Below are positions 1-9,694 of a stretch of DNA of 64,000 nucleotides, in pieces. The translations under genes were made by a program, and so were the position numbers. The stretch is from Panicum virgatum. Lineage: Eukaryota; Streptophyta; Magnoliopsida; Poales; Poaceae. Position 1 is the first letter of the stretch, and the number at the start of each line of letters is the position of its first letter. The notes beneath the pieces are model-generated. The model was not told the origin of the DNA and made no database searches. It worked only from the letters and a program-made list of their open reading frames with translations. The DNA is taken from NCBI RefSeq assembly GCF_016808335.1, contig NC_053148.1, positions 17,264,433 through 17,328,432 of the forward strand. The letters are read 5' to 3'.

Positions 1-593
1 TCCTAAAACTGGTTGCATGCATATGTTCATCATTAGCATTTTAATAAATTTCAATAGACATTTAAATACTATCTGACCAGCATTTAAATGTTCATATGAA
101 GCAGTTTAGAAAAGTTTCTACTTTCTGTCGATTAGTACATAAGCGTTGCATGGATCTTTTTCCTCTGTAGGAAATAATATGATTCTAGATTAAGCAAAAC
201 AACACATTTCAGTAGGCAACGCCATATTTTTGTACTATGGAATAATATGGTTCTTGATAGGCAAAATAGTGCACTTCATGTTCTAAACATCAGGGAATCC
301 GTGTCTAAACATGTCAGTGTACACACCTTCATGTTCTACTGAACCAAATGGCTAAACGCTGATTTTTTTTAAAAAACAATTACTGCCCTATACGTGATTT
401 CAGATCCTAGATAGTCTTCTTCCAAAGGTGGCAATTAATGGCCAAATGTCGATAAATCTGTGTTGTTCAACTGTCTTGTTGGGGTACGCCAATCATCATC
501 ACTTCAGTGTTGTGTCTGAATGTTGGTCACCATATAATGTTCAGACCTAAATGCAGAAGTTGCTTCAATAAGTTGAATTCTCATGCTTTGCAG
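1..593. other. AT-rich non-coding DNA, possibly intron
   Basis: No open frame or recognisable element is seen. The stretch ends in a pyrimidine-rich acceptor (tttgcag at 587-593) in front of the Der-like exon, so part of it may be the relic of an intron of that gene. Confidence 0.4.
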
Positions 594-758
594 GGAGACA
601 TGGTTATCGTTGTTGATGAACCTGGTGTGACAAGAGATTGGTTATATGGGTGATCTTATTAGGGTGATCAGAAGTTTATGGCTATCGATACGGGTGGGGT
701 AATTGCTTTATCAAAGTCTCAAGCAGGTGTGATGGAAGAACTTGCTGTCACTATTACT
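594..758 (+). pseudogene. Exon fragment of Der/EngA-type GTPase
   Basis: One frame from 597 reads VIVVDEPGVTRDWLYG, two stops, then GDQKF and IDTGGVIALSKSQAGVMEEL. This is the first GTPase domain of Der (EngA), the double-GTPase ribosome-assembly factor that plants target to chloroplasts: the switch I region (PGVTRD) and the DTGG G3 motif are both visible. The two stops, TGA and TAG in the LYG..SY.GDQ stretch, replace what in the family are normally Arg and Trp, each one transition away. A 3' splice acceptor precedes the fragment, so it probably derives from genomic DNA rather than an mRNA copy. No P-loop exon and no downstream exon was found. It is a dead fragment, not a functional gene. Family assignment is from motif memory. 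Confidence 0.7.
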
Positions 759-2820
759 GCACGAAGACATTGTGTTGATGGGCATGAGGACTTTCTTAAC
801 GGAGAGTGCACACGCGTTAGTTGCTTGCTTGCCGGTGCTGGAGTTGAACGTGAGTTGCACGCTAGAGTTGATGCTTGTTCGAGAGTTTGGGTGAAAATTG
901 CCTTTTTGTATATGTTTTAATTTTCTTTGAGTTCTTTCATAAATTTGCTTCATTTGATCCCAAAAAGTTGCTTCATGTAACCATGAGTTGAATGGTAGTA
1001 TTAGTCAAGTAGAAATAACGTGAGCAGATAGGACTTTGGAGGGCTGGTGGTGAGTGTAATTCTAGTAGAAAATTACTCGCGATGCTACTTTTAATGTACT
1101 GACCGGAGTTACTTCCATATATAGAAAGCAGAATTTTTTTATTCTATTAAACTTTCCTAATCAGGGCGGCCGTACGGCCGGACGACCGTATGTTAGCCAG
1201 GTCCAAATATATAAACATATTTGAATCTTCACCGTATACTCTCAAAAAAACTGAAAATAAATACCCAGGTGCGAGTCTTTACATAAAACCTATTGAGTCA
1301 TGTTTGAAAGATTGTCAAAGCAACAAATAAACAGAACTGACAAAGCCTATTCTCAAAATCCAATTGGTAGATAACATATGATGATGCAGGATAAAATAGC
1401 ATGATAAATCCTCTTATACTCAGACCATGGTCTTGTCCTATGTCTTTCTAGCAGCTTGAGTATTGAACTTGGAGCCTCCTGCAACAAACCAACATGTAGA
1501 GTTCATGACATGCTTATTCAACAAAATAAGCTATGTAACAGTCAATTACATTGTTTTCATGTTCTTGATACTAGCAAGCTATCTATGACTATTGACTAAC
1601 TGTAATCCTCTTATACTAGCAAGCTTTTTCAGATTAAATACTATGGAGCAGTGAATAAACTAATAGAACCAATCTGCTGCCAGAACTAGCATAGCTGGAA
1701 ATTATATGAATCAAATTCAAATATTATCTAGCAAATAGTGGCCAGAATGGTTCAGTGAACGATCACTCAAGCTAGTAACAACAAAAGCAATACAGGGACA
1801 GGCCAAAAGCAATAGAGCCAGAATAGTTCAGTGAACGTCTGATTTGCTGACCAAATAAGAACTAGGATGCTACTAAATGTTTTACATGCTTTTAGACTTG
1901 TACGTTCCTTCGGCACCTTATAAAAAATCCTTTGGCAAAAAAAAGGGCAGGCCATGCAAACACTCATGTGCAAGATATGCTCCTTCCCCAACATACCAGT
2001 TTACAATAGGACACGCTGAGCTACCATACCAGTTTTATGACATCAGAGGGGTGGTAAAGGGGCTAACATTTTGAACTAGAAAATCTAAGGGCCGGGCTCT
2101 AATCTTGTACAATTTTGAACTAAAAAATTTAAGGGCTTTGTTGGGATGTGAAGAGGCCACTAGGGCCATGGCCCATTACCACCCCTAATCAGAGGTTGCC
2201 AATCACTTCGTTTGTATGCTTTCTTTCCATAAAGGCATGTCTATTCAGAAAATAACATTTCATATATGCACTACTATTATTCACATTTTAATAGTATAAA
2301 ACATCCCAAAGGCACAGAGAAAGAAAATAAGAACTTTGAGATAGGATATAGAAAGCACCATGTATTTTGCAGAAAGAACAAGACAGTCAAAAGCACCACC
2401 AATCTTAGTGGTTCATAGGAATACATATAGCAGGTTTTGTCAGTAAGAGTTCTTGACACTTGTACGTACATCTATGTGTAGGTAACATATTTCATATCTT
2501 GGTCACATATTGAAAACCATAGAAAAGTGTCATCGAATAACTTGATAGAGAGTTTATAGGCTACGACCTGGGTGCCAAGTGACAACTAACATTTCATTAT
2601 CGCACATCAAAAGGTGACCCAAAAAAAACCTGAAAATCAAGATCACAAAAGGACTGCAACCAGCTAGGATTATCCTTGGAGGCACTAATTTTTGACAGAC
2701 CCACCATCTCAAACGAGCAACAAATCGATGAGCAAATCGATGAGTCCTTGTGTACCTAATGTTGTATCCATCTCCTACTTCAAAAGTCAGCTGGGCAGGA
2801 CGGCAGGAGCAAGGATGGGA
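759..2820. other. AT-rich DNA without recognisable gene
   Basis: Short open frames occur by chance, none with a recognisable domain. A perfect 14-bp palindrome, CGGCCGTACGGCCG, lies at 1167-1180 in otherwise AT-rich sequence. The remainder could be old transposon debris or introns of a minus-strand transcript, but nothing settles this. Confidence 0.4.
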
Positions 2821-3381
2821 TCATGAACGGATCAGTCTCTCCCTAGCACTCCAACTGCTTGAAAGCAACATCATGCTCAGAAGATCAGATAAACCAGCTG
2901 CTCGATCTGCACAAATGTGACGAAACGTAAGAGCAATGATTTCCCTAACACTACAAATGTAAGAGCTGCGAATCGGTAGGTGCTGCTCGCCGGCGGGCCG
3001 GCCGGCCTGCTGGCTGCCGATGCGAAGCAGGCGGGTGGGCCAATCGGCAATCAGCTGCAGTGATTTCTCCTTGAATATATCGAGCTCCAACCTCCAAGAA
3101 CCCTAACCCCCGCTGCCCGCGCTACTGGAAGACCAGCGCACACAAATCCATCAGGGCCGCTGGCAATTAGTAACAACGGGGATCCAATATCACCACACAA
3201 GATCGAGCAAGACCGGATCTAAATCGAGAGAACAGGGGAAGGAAGAGGAGGGTGGCGCCTTACCGGCGAGAGCGGCGCGAAGGTGGCGGAGGTGGTGGTA
3301 CCGCGCCGTGTGTGCCGCCACATGCCGTCTCACCTCGAGTCGCGCTGCTGCCGTCTCGCCTCGAGTCGCGCCGCCAGGAGA
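2821..3381 (-). other. Possible GC-rich 5' leader of a minus-strand transcript
   Basis: Composition changes to GC-rich. Read on the minus strand, a leader-like stretch (3380-3264) ends in a good donor (CCG followed by GTAAGG at 3263-3258). It contains a roughly 25-bp tandem repeat (GCGCGACTCGAGG units, about 3325-3375). Further along the minus strand is CCTAAC-type leader sequence. This is typical of a grass gene's first exon and intron, but no coding exon was found downstream. It may equally be captured leader DNA. Low confidence. Confidence 0.25.
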
Positions 3382-3423
3382 GTCTTTGACATGCCATTAA
3401 CAAAGTTCGTCGCGCTGCATTAA

Positions 3424-3829
3424 GGCTATCTCCAACCATTCCCCTATCCAACCCCCAAACATACTATTTACTATATTTTACTACTTCACTCTAAAAGATT
3501 CCTCTCCTATAACTCCTTCTCTCCAACCATTTCCCCATATCTATTTCCCCTATATAATATCACTCATTAACTAACTATTTATTTAACGTTTTTGAATTTA
3601 AAAAAAATCATACAGTATTTGTACTGTCATAATACGCATTATCATCATGTTACGGGGCTCAAATGAAATTAATATCGCGAAGAAACAGTGTGATTAGAAA
3701 TATAGGGGGAGTTTCAACTCCCCCCTTATATAGGGGGAGCTATAGGGGGAACCGTTGGATCGGATTTCCCCTTATGGCTCCCCCGATATGGGGTGGGGGG
3801 AGGGATGGGGGGCACCGTTGGAGCTAGCC
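3424..3829. mobile_element. Tourist-like (PIF/Harbinger) MITE nested in the left arm
   Basis: Ends are GGCTATCTCCAACC on the left and, reverse complemented, GGCTAGCTCCAACGG on the right, flanked by TAA on both sides (3421-3423 and 3830-3832). The trinucleotide TAA duplication with a GGC start is the hallmark of Tourist/Harbinger MITEs. The body is AT-rich at left and G/C-run rich at right, with no coding capacity. An 18-bp host segment (TAACAAAGTTCGTCGCGC) occurs on both sides (3398-3415, 3830-3847), which a simple 3-bp duplication does not explain. Confidence 0.75.
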
Positions 3830-3964
3830 TAACAAAGTTCGTCGCGCCTTATATGCCACTAAAAAGTTGAGTGGATCAATTGTGCCATTGCGCGAACTTC
3901 TTTTGACATGTGTGCCATTCCATCCATATTCTTTTAGAACTTAACTGAGTTATTGCCCTTATAG

Positions 3965-4750
3965 GTGGGACCCACCAAAGCAAATGACCATTATGCCCCT
4001 AGGTGTATATATCGAGTTTTCTCTCCTGTCCGCCCTTCCCCTCCCACCCAGCCGCCCCTCTCGTATGAGCGCCGCCGCCGGCAGTGCACCAGCGAGTCCG
4101 TCCGCGTCACTGCCTCCCGGCCCCTTCCCGCTCTACAGCCGCCGCCGCCAGGGCGCGCCGGCGCCTCTGGCAAGGCAACGGGCGGCAGGGGCGCCGGCTC
4201 CTTCCACGTCACCCCTCCTGGCCCCTTCCGACCTTCCCGCTCTGCACCCGCTAACGCCAGGGGCCCTGCAGCAGCCGCCAGGGCGCGCCGGTGCCGCCGG
4301 CAAGGCAATGGGTGGCGGGGGCCCTAACCTAGAGCATGCCTTGCGGCGGTAGCGGCCGGCACCGGTGGCCTCCTAGCGCAAGGCACCGGCGGAGGTGGCG
4401 GCCCCCTCGCAAAGGGCATCTATGGAGGCGCTGCTGCAGGGGAGGGCGGCTCAGCTGCAGGAGCACCCGGTCAAGCCAGCGAGGCTGCTGGCGCGCCGCG
4501 GCGCGGGCCGGCCGCAGGGGCCGCAGCAGGTCGGCGCGGCTCCCGGCGCCCCTGCTGGGCGCAGCTCCCAGCGGCCCTGTTCGAGCAGCGTCGTCCGCCC
4601 CTGGTGCGGGCGCTGCAGGCATGGACGAGCCTGATTCTGACCAGGATCCTGAAGCAGCCGTCGGATTACTAGTGTCCAGTGTCCGGTGTCGTGATTCTGA
4701 TTCCCGAAGCAGCTGCTGGATTACGAGTCCAGTGTCCGGTGTCTCTAGCT
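3965..4750. other. GC-rich cargo of the long-TIR element
   Basis: Open frames occur in several phases, as expected of very GC-rich DNA, and encode Pro/Ala/Arg-rich low-complexity peptides with no known domain. A degenerate internal repeat (GGGCGCGCCGG near 4150 and 4280) and a tandem duplication (4633-4692 and 4693-4743) are visible. This resembles captured 5' ends of grass genes but the parent cannot be named. Confidence 0.4.
4633..4743. repeat. Two-copy tandem repeat, 51-60 bp
   Basis: Both copies start GATTCTGA, share GAAGCAGC and GGATTAC, and end GTCCAGTGTCCGGTGTC. The second copy is shorter by about nine bases. It lies at the inner edge of the right arm of the long-TIR element. Confidence 0.7.
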
Positions 4751-4986
4751 AAGAGAGTTTCCATCTACATATTTTTTCTTATTTTGGAGTAGGGCCGGAT
4801 CTCTTTCAGAAAAGCAGAAGGGCATTAGAGTCATTTTACACCTCTGTTAGCCTCCGTTAAGTCTCCATCCGTCAAAAGTAGCACGCATGTCAAAAGAAGT
4901 TCGCGCGATGGCACTGATGACCCACTCAACTTTTCAGTGGCACATACGGCGCGACGAATTTTCTTAATGGCATATGTGTCAAAGAC

Positions 4987-5207
4987 CCCTGACCTCGAGC
5001 CCTCGAGTCATGCCTCCTGCCTGGATCGATTCCGGGACCCTTGAGGTCTGGATCCATTCCCAACGGAAGACGAAACGGCCTGGAATGAACTGTTTTCATT
5101 TTGAACCGGGCCTAAGGAACAACGATTCCAGGTCAGACCTGATTTCAAACCAGGCGGAATTATTCCAAGTGGATTCAGCCACGTTCGGGGCCGAAACGAA
5201 CGAGTTC
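4987..5207. other. Spacer between two elements
   Basis: A short stretch with one chance 83-codon frame (4974-5225) that shows no domain. It separates the long-TIR element from the Harbinger-type element. Confidence 0.4.
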
Positions 5208-5210
5208 TTA

Positions 5211-6380
5211 GAGCAACTCCAGTAGGGCTGTAGCAAATATCCATTTAGAAGCCCACTTCTAAATTTTGCTCACTCGTATATGGGCCTCCACTCCAGCAGG
5301 GCTGAGTAAACGGGCTTCCATTTTTTAACCTGACAGTTGGGCTCCATCTGTCATTCTCTTTCCCCTCCTCTACCTGTCCGAGCCCAGTCGCGTGCCTTGC
5401 CCCCGCGCTGCCGACGCGCATGCCACCGCCACCGTCCGGCGCCGCCGCCCGCTCGATCCCGCACGGCCCGCCTCCAGCCGTAGATTCCAGCCCTTGGTGC
5501 CCCTGGTGACATCGAACCCCAGGGCGCCTGCAGGAAGAGAACCCCTGGAAAAAATTCTGGACCAGCAGCAAGAGCAATCCGCCGGAGCCAGCAAAGTCGC
5601 CGGCATTACTCTCCCCCTTGCTGCAGCGTTCGCCGACGACAAGGACAACAATGCCGAGCTGTCGCCTCCGCAGTGCGAATGGGAGTTCCGGCTGGCGTCC
5701 ACCGTGGCGTCCACCGCCCTGCCCGGGGCGTCCGACGCCATCGGCAGCGTTGACTTCGACCTCACCGGCCGACTCTTCGCCGCCGCCGGCATCGCCCGGA
5801 GGATCCGGTTGCACGACGCGGTGTGGCGGCGTGGGAGCGTGACAAGCACGCGGGGCGACGCGTGTGGTCGCTAGACTACACCCCCGGCGCGGCCATGGTG
5901 GCGTCCGGGTCGGATGACCGCACGGCGCACGAGTGGGACCCGCGCGCCCCGTCTGCGGGCTGGGCCAGCGCGCGCGGGCAGCTCTGTGCTGTGCGTGGAA
6001 TTTGACCCCTCGGGCGCACCGAAGCTGGCCATCGGGTCGGCGGACCGGCGCGCGGTGGTGTACGACGTCCGCGCGCTGAGCCGCAGCGCCGTGGCGTGGA
6101 TCGACGGACGGCCGCGCGGTGACGTACGTGCGGTGGGCGGGCGCAGGGGCGGCGCGGCGGGTGGTGACGTCAGCGGCGGACGGGACTCACCGGCTGTGGG
6201 AGTGGGGCCAACTGTTGGCAACTCAAATAGAGGGCCACCAAATTGGGGGGTGGGGGAGAAATTTGGAAGGCCTACCAAAATGGCAGCCCATTTGCTCCCC
6301 CTGCTGGAGATCAAATTTTTTCACCTACCGAGCAAATATGGAGATAGAAGCCTCATTTAGTCACCCTGCTGGAGTTGCTC
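5211..6380. mobile_element. Harbinger-type element with captured gene fragment (Pack-type)
   Basis: The left end is GAGCAACTCCAGTAGGG; the right end reverse complemented is GAGCAACTCCAGCAGGG. Both are flanked by TTA (5208-5210 and 6381-6383), the usual PIF/Harbinger target. Subterminal sequence is also shared in inverted form (GCAAATATCC and CTCCATATTTGC, and CCACTCCAGCAGGG near 5288 matching CCCTGCTGGAG near 6299). The 1170-bp body has no transposase; instead it carries a rearranged piece of a WD40-repeat gene. Complete ends plus a matching TSD show it moved as one unit. It must depend on a transposase elsewhere. Confidence 0.8.
5665..6212 (+). pseudogene. Fragment of RUP-type WD40 repeat gene
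   Basis: Consecutive pieces in different frames match a WD40 protein of the RUP1/RUP2 type, the repressors of the UV-B photoreceptor pathway. They are PPQCEWEFRLAST and SDAIGSVDFDLTGRLFAAAG (about 5665-5820), VAAWERDKHAGRRVW with ASGSDDRTAHEWDPRAP (about 5824-5960), VLCVEFDPSGAPKLAIGSAD with VVYDVRAL (about 5985-6085), and VTYVRW with VVTSAADGTHRLWEW (about 6120-6210). Between the first and second piece, the segment the family uses for one WD repeat is missing, and the joins shift frame. The C-terminal repeats are absent. This is a captured, internally deleted copy that cannot encode a propeller. Assignment to RUP rather than another WD40 family (COP1/SPA-like) is from memory of the family and is fairly but not fully certain. 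Confidence 0.7.
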
Positions 6381-6525
6381 TTAGGAGGTGTTGACACCAG
6401 GTGCACTTGTCCATCGTTGTATTCCATGCTGGGAGAAAGTTTTTATATTACGGTAATACTACGGCATGAGCGTCCGAGGCGCGTCCAACCCTCTACGGAT
6501 GGTTAGGCGGCATGTTATTGTCCAA

Positions 6526-6903
6526 GGGTCTGTTTGAATCTAACCGCTAAAAATTAGCTCCTCCCCTTTCAGCCTCTTTTATATTAGCCCCAAACATGTG
6601 CGGCTATTTGGAAGTAAAGTGAATTAGCCCCCTCAAATAATTAGCCCCTCCAAAAGGTGTTTATTGGGGCTAATTCTGCATGGGTTCCACCAAAAGTCAC
6701 TTTTCTCCTCACCCCTATTCATGGAAGGTAGAGCCAATGATTGGAATATATGTTTTAGTCCTCAAATTAGTCCATAGATCCAAACAACTCCAGGAACTAA
6801 ACTTTTGAGAGCTAATTCATTTTAGTTCTCAAATTAGCCTATGGAAACATCTCTAGAGGCTAATTTTAGTCCTCAAATTAGGCTAAAGATCCAAACAGAA
6901 CCC
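6526..6903. mobile_element. MITE with GGGTCTGTTTG-type ends
   Basis: The left end is GGGTCTGTTTGAATCT and the right end, reverse complemented, is GGGTTCTGTTTGGATCT. Inside are repeated ATTAGCCCC and CTCAAATTAG motifs in both orientations, giving an extended imperfect foldback. No coding capacity. I do not see a convincing target duplication, so the superfamily (hAT or other) is left open. Confidence 0.6.
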
Positions 6904-7339
6904 AAAGTATATTATTCCTCTCGTTCCTACCCAAGCGTCATGTCCCACGCTAGCTGCTTCTCTCTCTCTTAACTCTCTTCGCCGAGGAGCTTGCTGCAGG
7001 CCGCCGCCGCGCCGCCGCCACACGCCAGCTTGATTCGAGGGTCTTCGTGCCTGCTAGTTTGTGCGTAGCACTCTCATCGCGCCACCCACCTCGTGTTGCT
7101 GTCGGAGATGGACGCATTGCTGGCGTCTCATCACCACAGCCGATCTTGTGACTTTTTGGCGTCCTAATGCTTTCTTCTCCAAAATCGGTGTGCTGCGGAT
7201 GCGATGGAGGAGGACAGGAGGTCGCAGCGGAGATGAAGATGCCAGCACCATGCTTGCTTGATGGATGGGGAAAAACTCATTATGTCCCTGTCCGATCCCA
7301 GCGAAGATGCAGACCTTCCACGGTCTTTATTTTCTCCAT

Positions 7340-8085
7340 CATGTTGCATCAACTGATTTTTTATGTTGCGATAACCCTTTTTCCAATGCTCCAACTCGTG
7401 CACGGCTCCCAGCGCCTCCGCCCGTGCTCGCCGCGCGCGACGTCGGCCCGTGGCTGCCGCTTTCCCGTCGCAAAGCGCCGCCGGTGGCCCATGGTGTGCG
7501 ACGACAACCTCGACTTGTCGGGGCTGGCTCGTTTGACCTCGTCCTTGAGCGCTGGAAGGCTAGGAGGATCATGAATGCCAAGGACCCAAGGATTGGCAAG
7601 TGCGACGACGCTGATCTCGAGCTGGTGCTCAAGCTCGGGCTGCTCTGCTCGCACATGGACCCACGGAGTCGACCGAGCATGAGTCAGGTGGTGTATATTC
7701 TGGAGGGCGTCGGTACCCAGTCAGAGAGGCCGTGCGAAGGATCTACATGCTTGCCGCGCGTGCCGTCGGCCCGTGCCCGCCACCTTCCCAGCCGTGCAAC
7801 TCCGGCGGCGGCCCGTTCTAGCCGCGACGCCTTCCGTTTCTTCCCCTGCCGCGTAGCGCCGTTCTTCCCCTGCCGCGTAGCGCCGACACCCGGAGTGAGG
7901 GAGAAGAGAGAAAGGAAGAAGAAAGAAGTTGAGCCATTTGATAGATTATGTTTCAATCATAATTTAATGTTGCCATTTCATGACGTTGCAACTATGCTTT
8001 TAGGACCAACATGTTGCAAACGGGATTTTGCCATGTTGTGGCTGTGATTTCGTGACGTTGCAAGTGACAATTTATGATGTTGCGC
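7340..8085. repeat. GTTGC-motif flanks around the kinase fragment
   Basis: TGTTGC or CGTTGC recurs on both sides of the kinase fragment: near 7342 and 7366 on the left, and at least five times between 7965 and 8085 on the right. A 24-bp tandem duplication (TTCTTCCCCTGCCGC...) lies at 7838-7861 and 7862-7885. The clustering suggests arms of a small element that carries the fragment, but termini and TSD were not found. Confidence 0.35.
7535..7711 (+). pseudogene. C-terminal kinase fragment of a lectin-type receptor kinase
   Basis: The frame from 7265 contains DLVLERWKARRIMNAKDPRI, then CDDADLELVLKLGLLCSH, DPRSRPSMSQVVYILEGV. This is the last part of the kinase domain (subdomains X-XI) of plant L-type lectin receptor kinases, including the RPSM motif and the preceding LGLLCSH. 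Everything upstream in the same frame (lectin, membrane and catalytic parts) is absent and replaced by unrelated GC-rich sequence. It is a captured exon fragment of about 59 codons. Confidence 0.7.
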
Positions 8086-8091
8086 TAAGTG

Positions 8092-8510
8092 TTTTTTTTT
8101 GAGAAGGAAAATATATTTATCTTAGCGCATTACACTGGGCCTTTCACAAACAGGATCCCAAAGAAAAGAAAAATTACAAAAAAGTCCAAAGCTCCTGTTC
8201 ATCTTCCTCGAAGTCTTTAGAGATCCGTTCGTCACCGCCGCCGAAGCCGCTTCCCAATCGTCGTCGAGCACCAGAGCCAATCTCCACAAGGTGGAGGCCA
8301 CAGAGGAGGGCTTACTTCTAGACGAATCAGCCAAGTACACAAGGTGCGCGGTCGCCGGTGTCGTCGTCCAGGCCCATCCCCGCGAGCGGTGGCCGGAGGT
8401 CGGCGGGATGAGGCCTCGATATATCGTGCTCACCTTCTCCGACCTTTTGGGCGTGGTTGCGATCGAGATCGCCGATGCCAACGACAAGCAGGGTGCTTTT
8501 TATATATAGG
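8092..8510 (-). mobile_element. Probable non-LTR retroposon end
   Basis: On the minus strand the segment ends in CTTCTC followed by a 9-base A run (T run at 8092-8100), preceded by an mRNA-like 3' region (GTAATTTTTCTTTTCTTTGG, then GATAAATATATTTTCC). The 121-codon minus frame (8122-8487) shows no domain I recognise. It may be a truncated LINE or a retroposed transcript. No flanking direct repeat was identified. Confidence 0.4.
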
Positions 8511-8659
8511 CCGTGGACCGGACAAGGTTCGGTGTCGTTGTTGTCCGAGACTCCGAGTCGGTGTCGTTGTCGTCATGCTGCACACGGTCACGGACTCATG
8601 GTTGCCTAATCCGATCCGGTGCCAGGTTGACACACACTACGTGATAAACACAGATTTGT

Positions 8660-9440
8660 AACGGCCAAGGATGGCCCTTCCGTAACGGGCCTAGCAACCG
8701 TTACTGTTATCGGGTTACACATGAAAGTATAAAGGTAACGGGCGCATGCCCGTTACACACAGCACATAATCGTAACGTGCTCTAAACCTGGCCCGTTACA
8801 AAAAGCTGTGACCTGTAACACAAACTTGAGTTTTCTGTGGGCCCACGGAGCAAGATTGTAACGGGTGTCTGTCAAACACCGTTACAAGTATTTATATTTT
8901 GTAACGCCATGCTAACAAAGACCGTTACCTTTTATAATATAGGTAACGGTAGTTGTACGGAGCCCGTTACAATATGTGGTTACCCATGACCAAAGCGTGT
9001 CTTACATGGTCCCACTTGTCATATTTGGTAACGGTCAACTTGTGAAACCCGTAACCATAGATTTATATAGGTAACGCGCATTTAGGAAAGCCCGTTACAA
9101 ACAGGTGTTACCCATAACCAAAGCGTCTTTTTCTAGTCCCACTGGTCGGATATGGTAACGATTGTCAACATTGGCCCGCTACTGAAATAGAATATAGGTA
9201 ACCATTGTTTTGTAATACCCGTTACAAATAGATGTTACCATTGACTATGCGTCTCTATCTAGTCCCACTTGTCAGTTTCCGTAACGGTTTATGTTTAACA
9301 CCCGTTACCATAATATTATATAGGTAACGCGTCGTTTTGGTGCCCGTTACCTATTATGTTATAGGTAACGGGTTTTATTTGATGCCCGTTTCAAGCTCGG
9401 TGGTGTTTGTAACTCGATTTAGTTAATGCCCGTTACACAT
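8660..9440. repeat. Left subterminal repeat array of CACTA-1
   Basis: More than 20 copies of GTAACGG or its complement CCGTTAC alternate in orientation. One pair at about 8734-8755 forms a 9-bp stem (GTAACGGGC) with a 4-base loop. In En/Spm elements such arrays are the binding sites of the TnpA-type protein. That role is inferred by analogy here. Confidence 0.85.
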
Positions 9441-9694
9441 ATATCTGCCACCCCAGCATTTGCCGCTTTTTTGGCTGCATCCTGAAACCAGTCAGGATTT
9501 GGCAGCCACCAGCAGACATCAGAGATCACACAACAAGCACATACACATCAATCACACATATATATACACATCAAGCACATATATAGATACACATGTACAC
9601 ATCATCAAGTTACACATGTACACAGGTACACTGCTGGTTACGAGTTACAAGTATCAAGTTTAAAGGACACAGATTCTGAGCATCTAGAATGAAC
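9441..9694. other. 3' flank of the second CACTA-1 gene
   Basis: A/T- and CA-rich sequence with repeated ACACATC and TACACATGTACAC motifs (9535-9635). It probably contains the 3' UTR and poly(A) site of the second gene. No further gene is seen. Confidence 0.4.

Larger units (their letters stand above)
3382..4986. mobile_element. Long-TIR (MULE-like) non-autonomous element
   Basis: The two ends are long inverted repeats. The left reads GTCTTTGACATGCCATTAA; the reverse complement of the right reads GTCTTTGACACATATGCC, and both continue through GTTGAGTGG and GCGCGAACTTCTTTTGACAT for well over 100 bp. A 406-bp MITE plus its TSD interrupts the left arm. The interior (about 3965-4750) is GC-rich and encodes no transposase. 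Long arms with GC-rich, gene-like cargo resemble Pack-MULEs of grasses. However, the 9-bp flanks (3373-3381 and 4987-4995) do not match, so the class is not proven. It could also be an inverted duplication. Confidence 0.55.

Noticed and set aside
3260..3451. 63-codon minus-strand protein
   Set aside because: It crosses the long-TIR element end and a splice donor-like site and ends in a Pro/Arg simple run; treated as possible leader only.
9535..9640. CRISPR-like short repeats (ACACATC units)
   Set aside because: Irregular spacing and simple CA/TA-rich sequence in a plant transposon; no arrays or associated genes exist.
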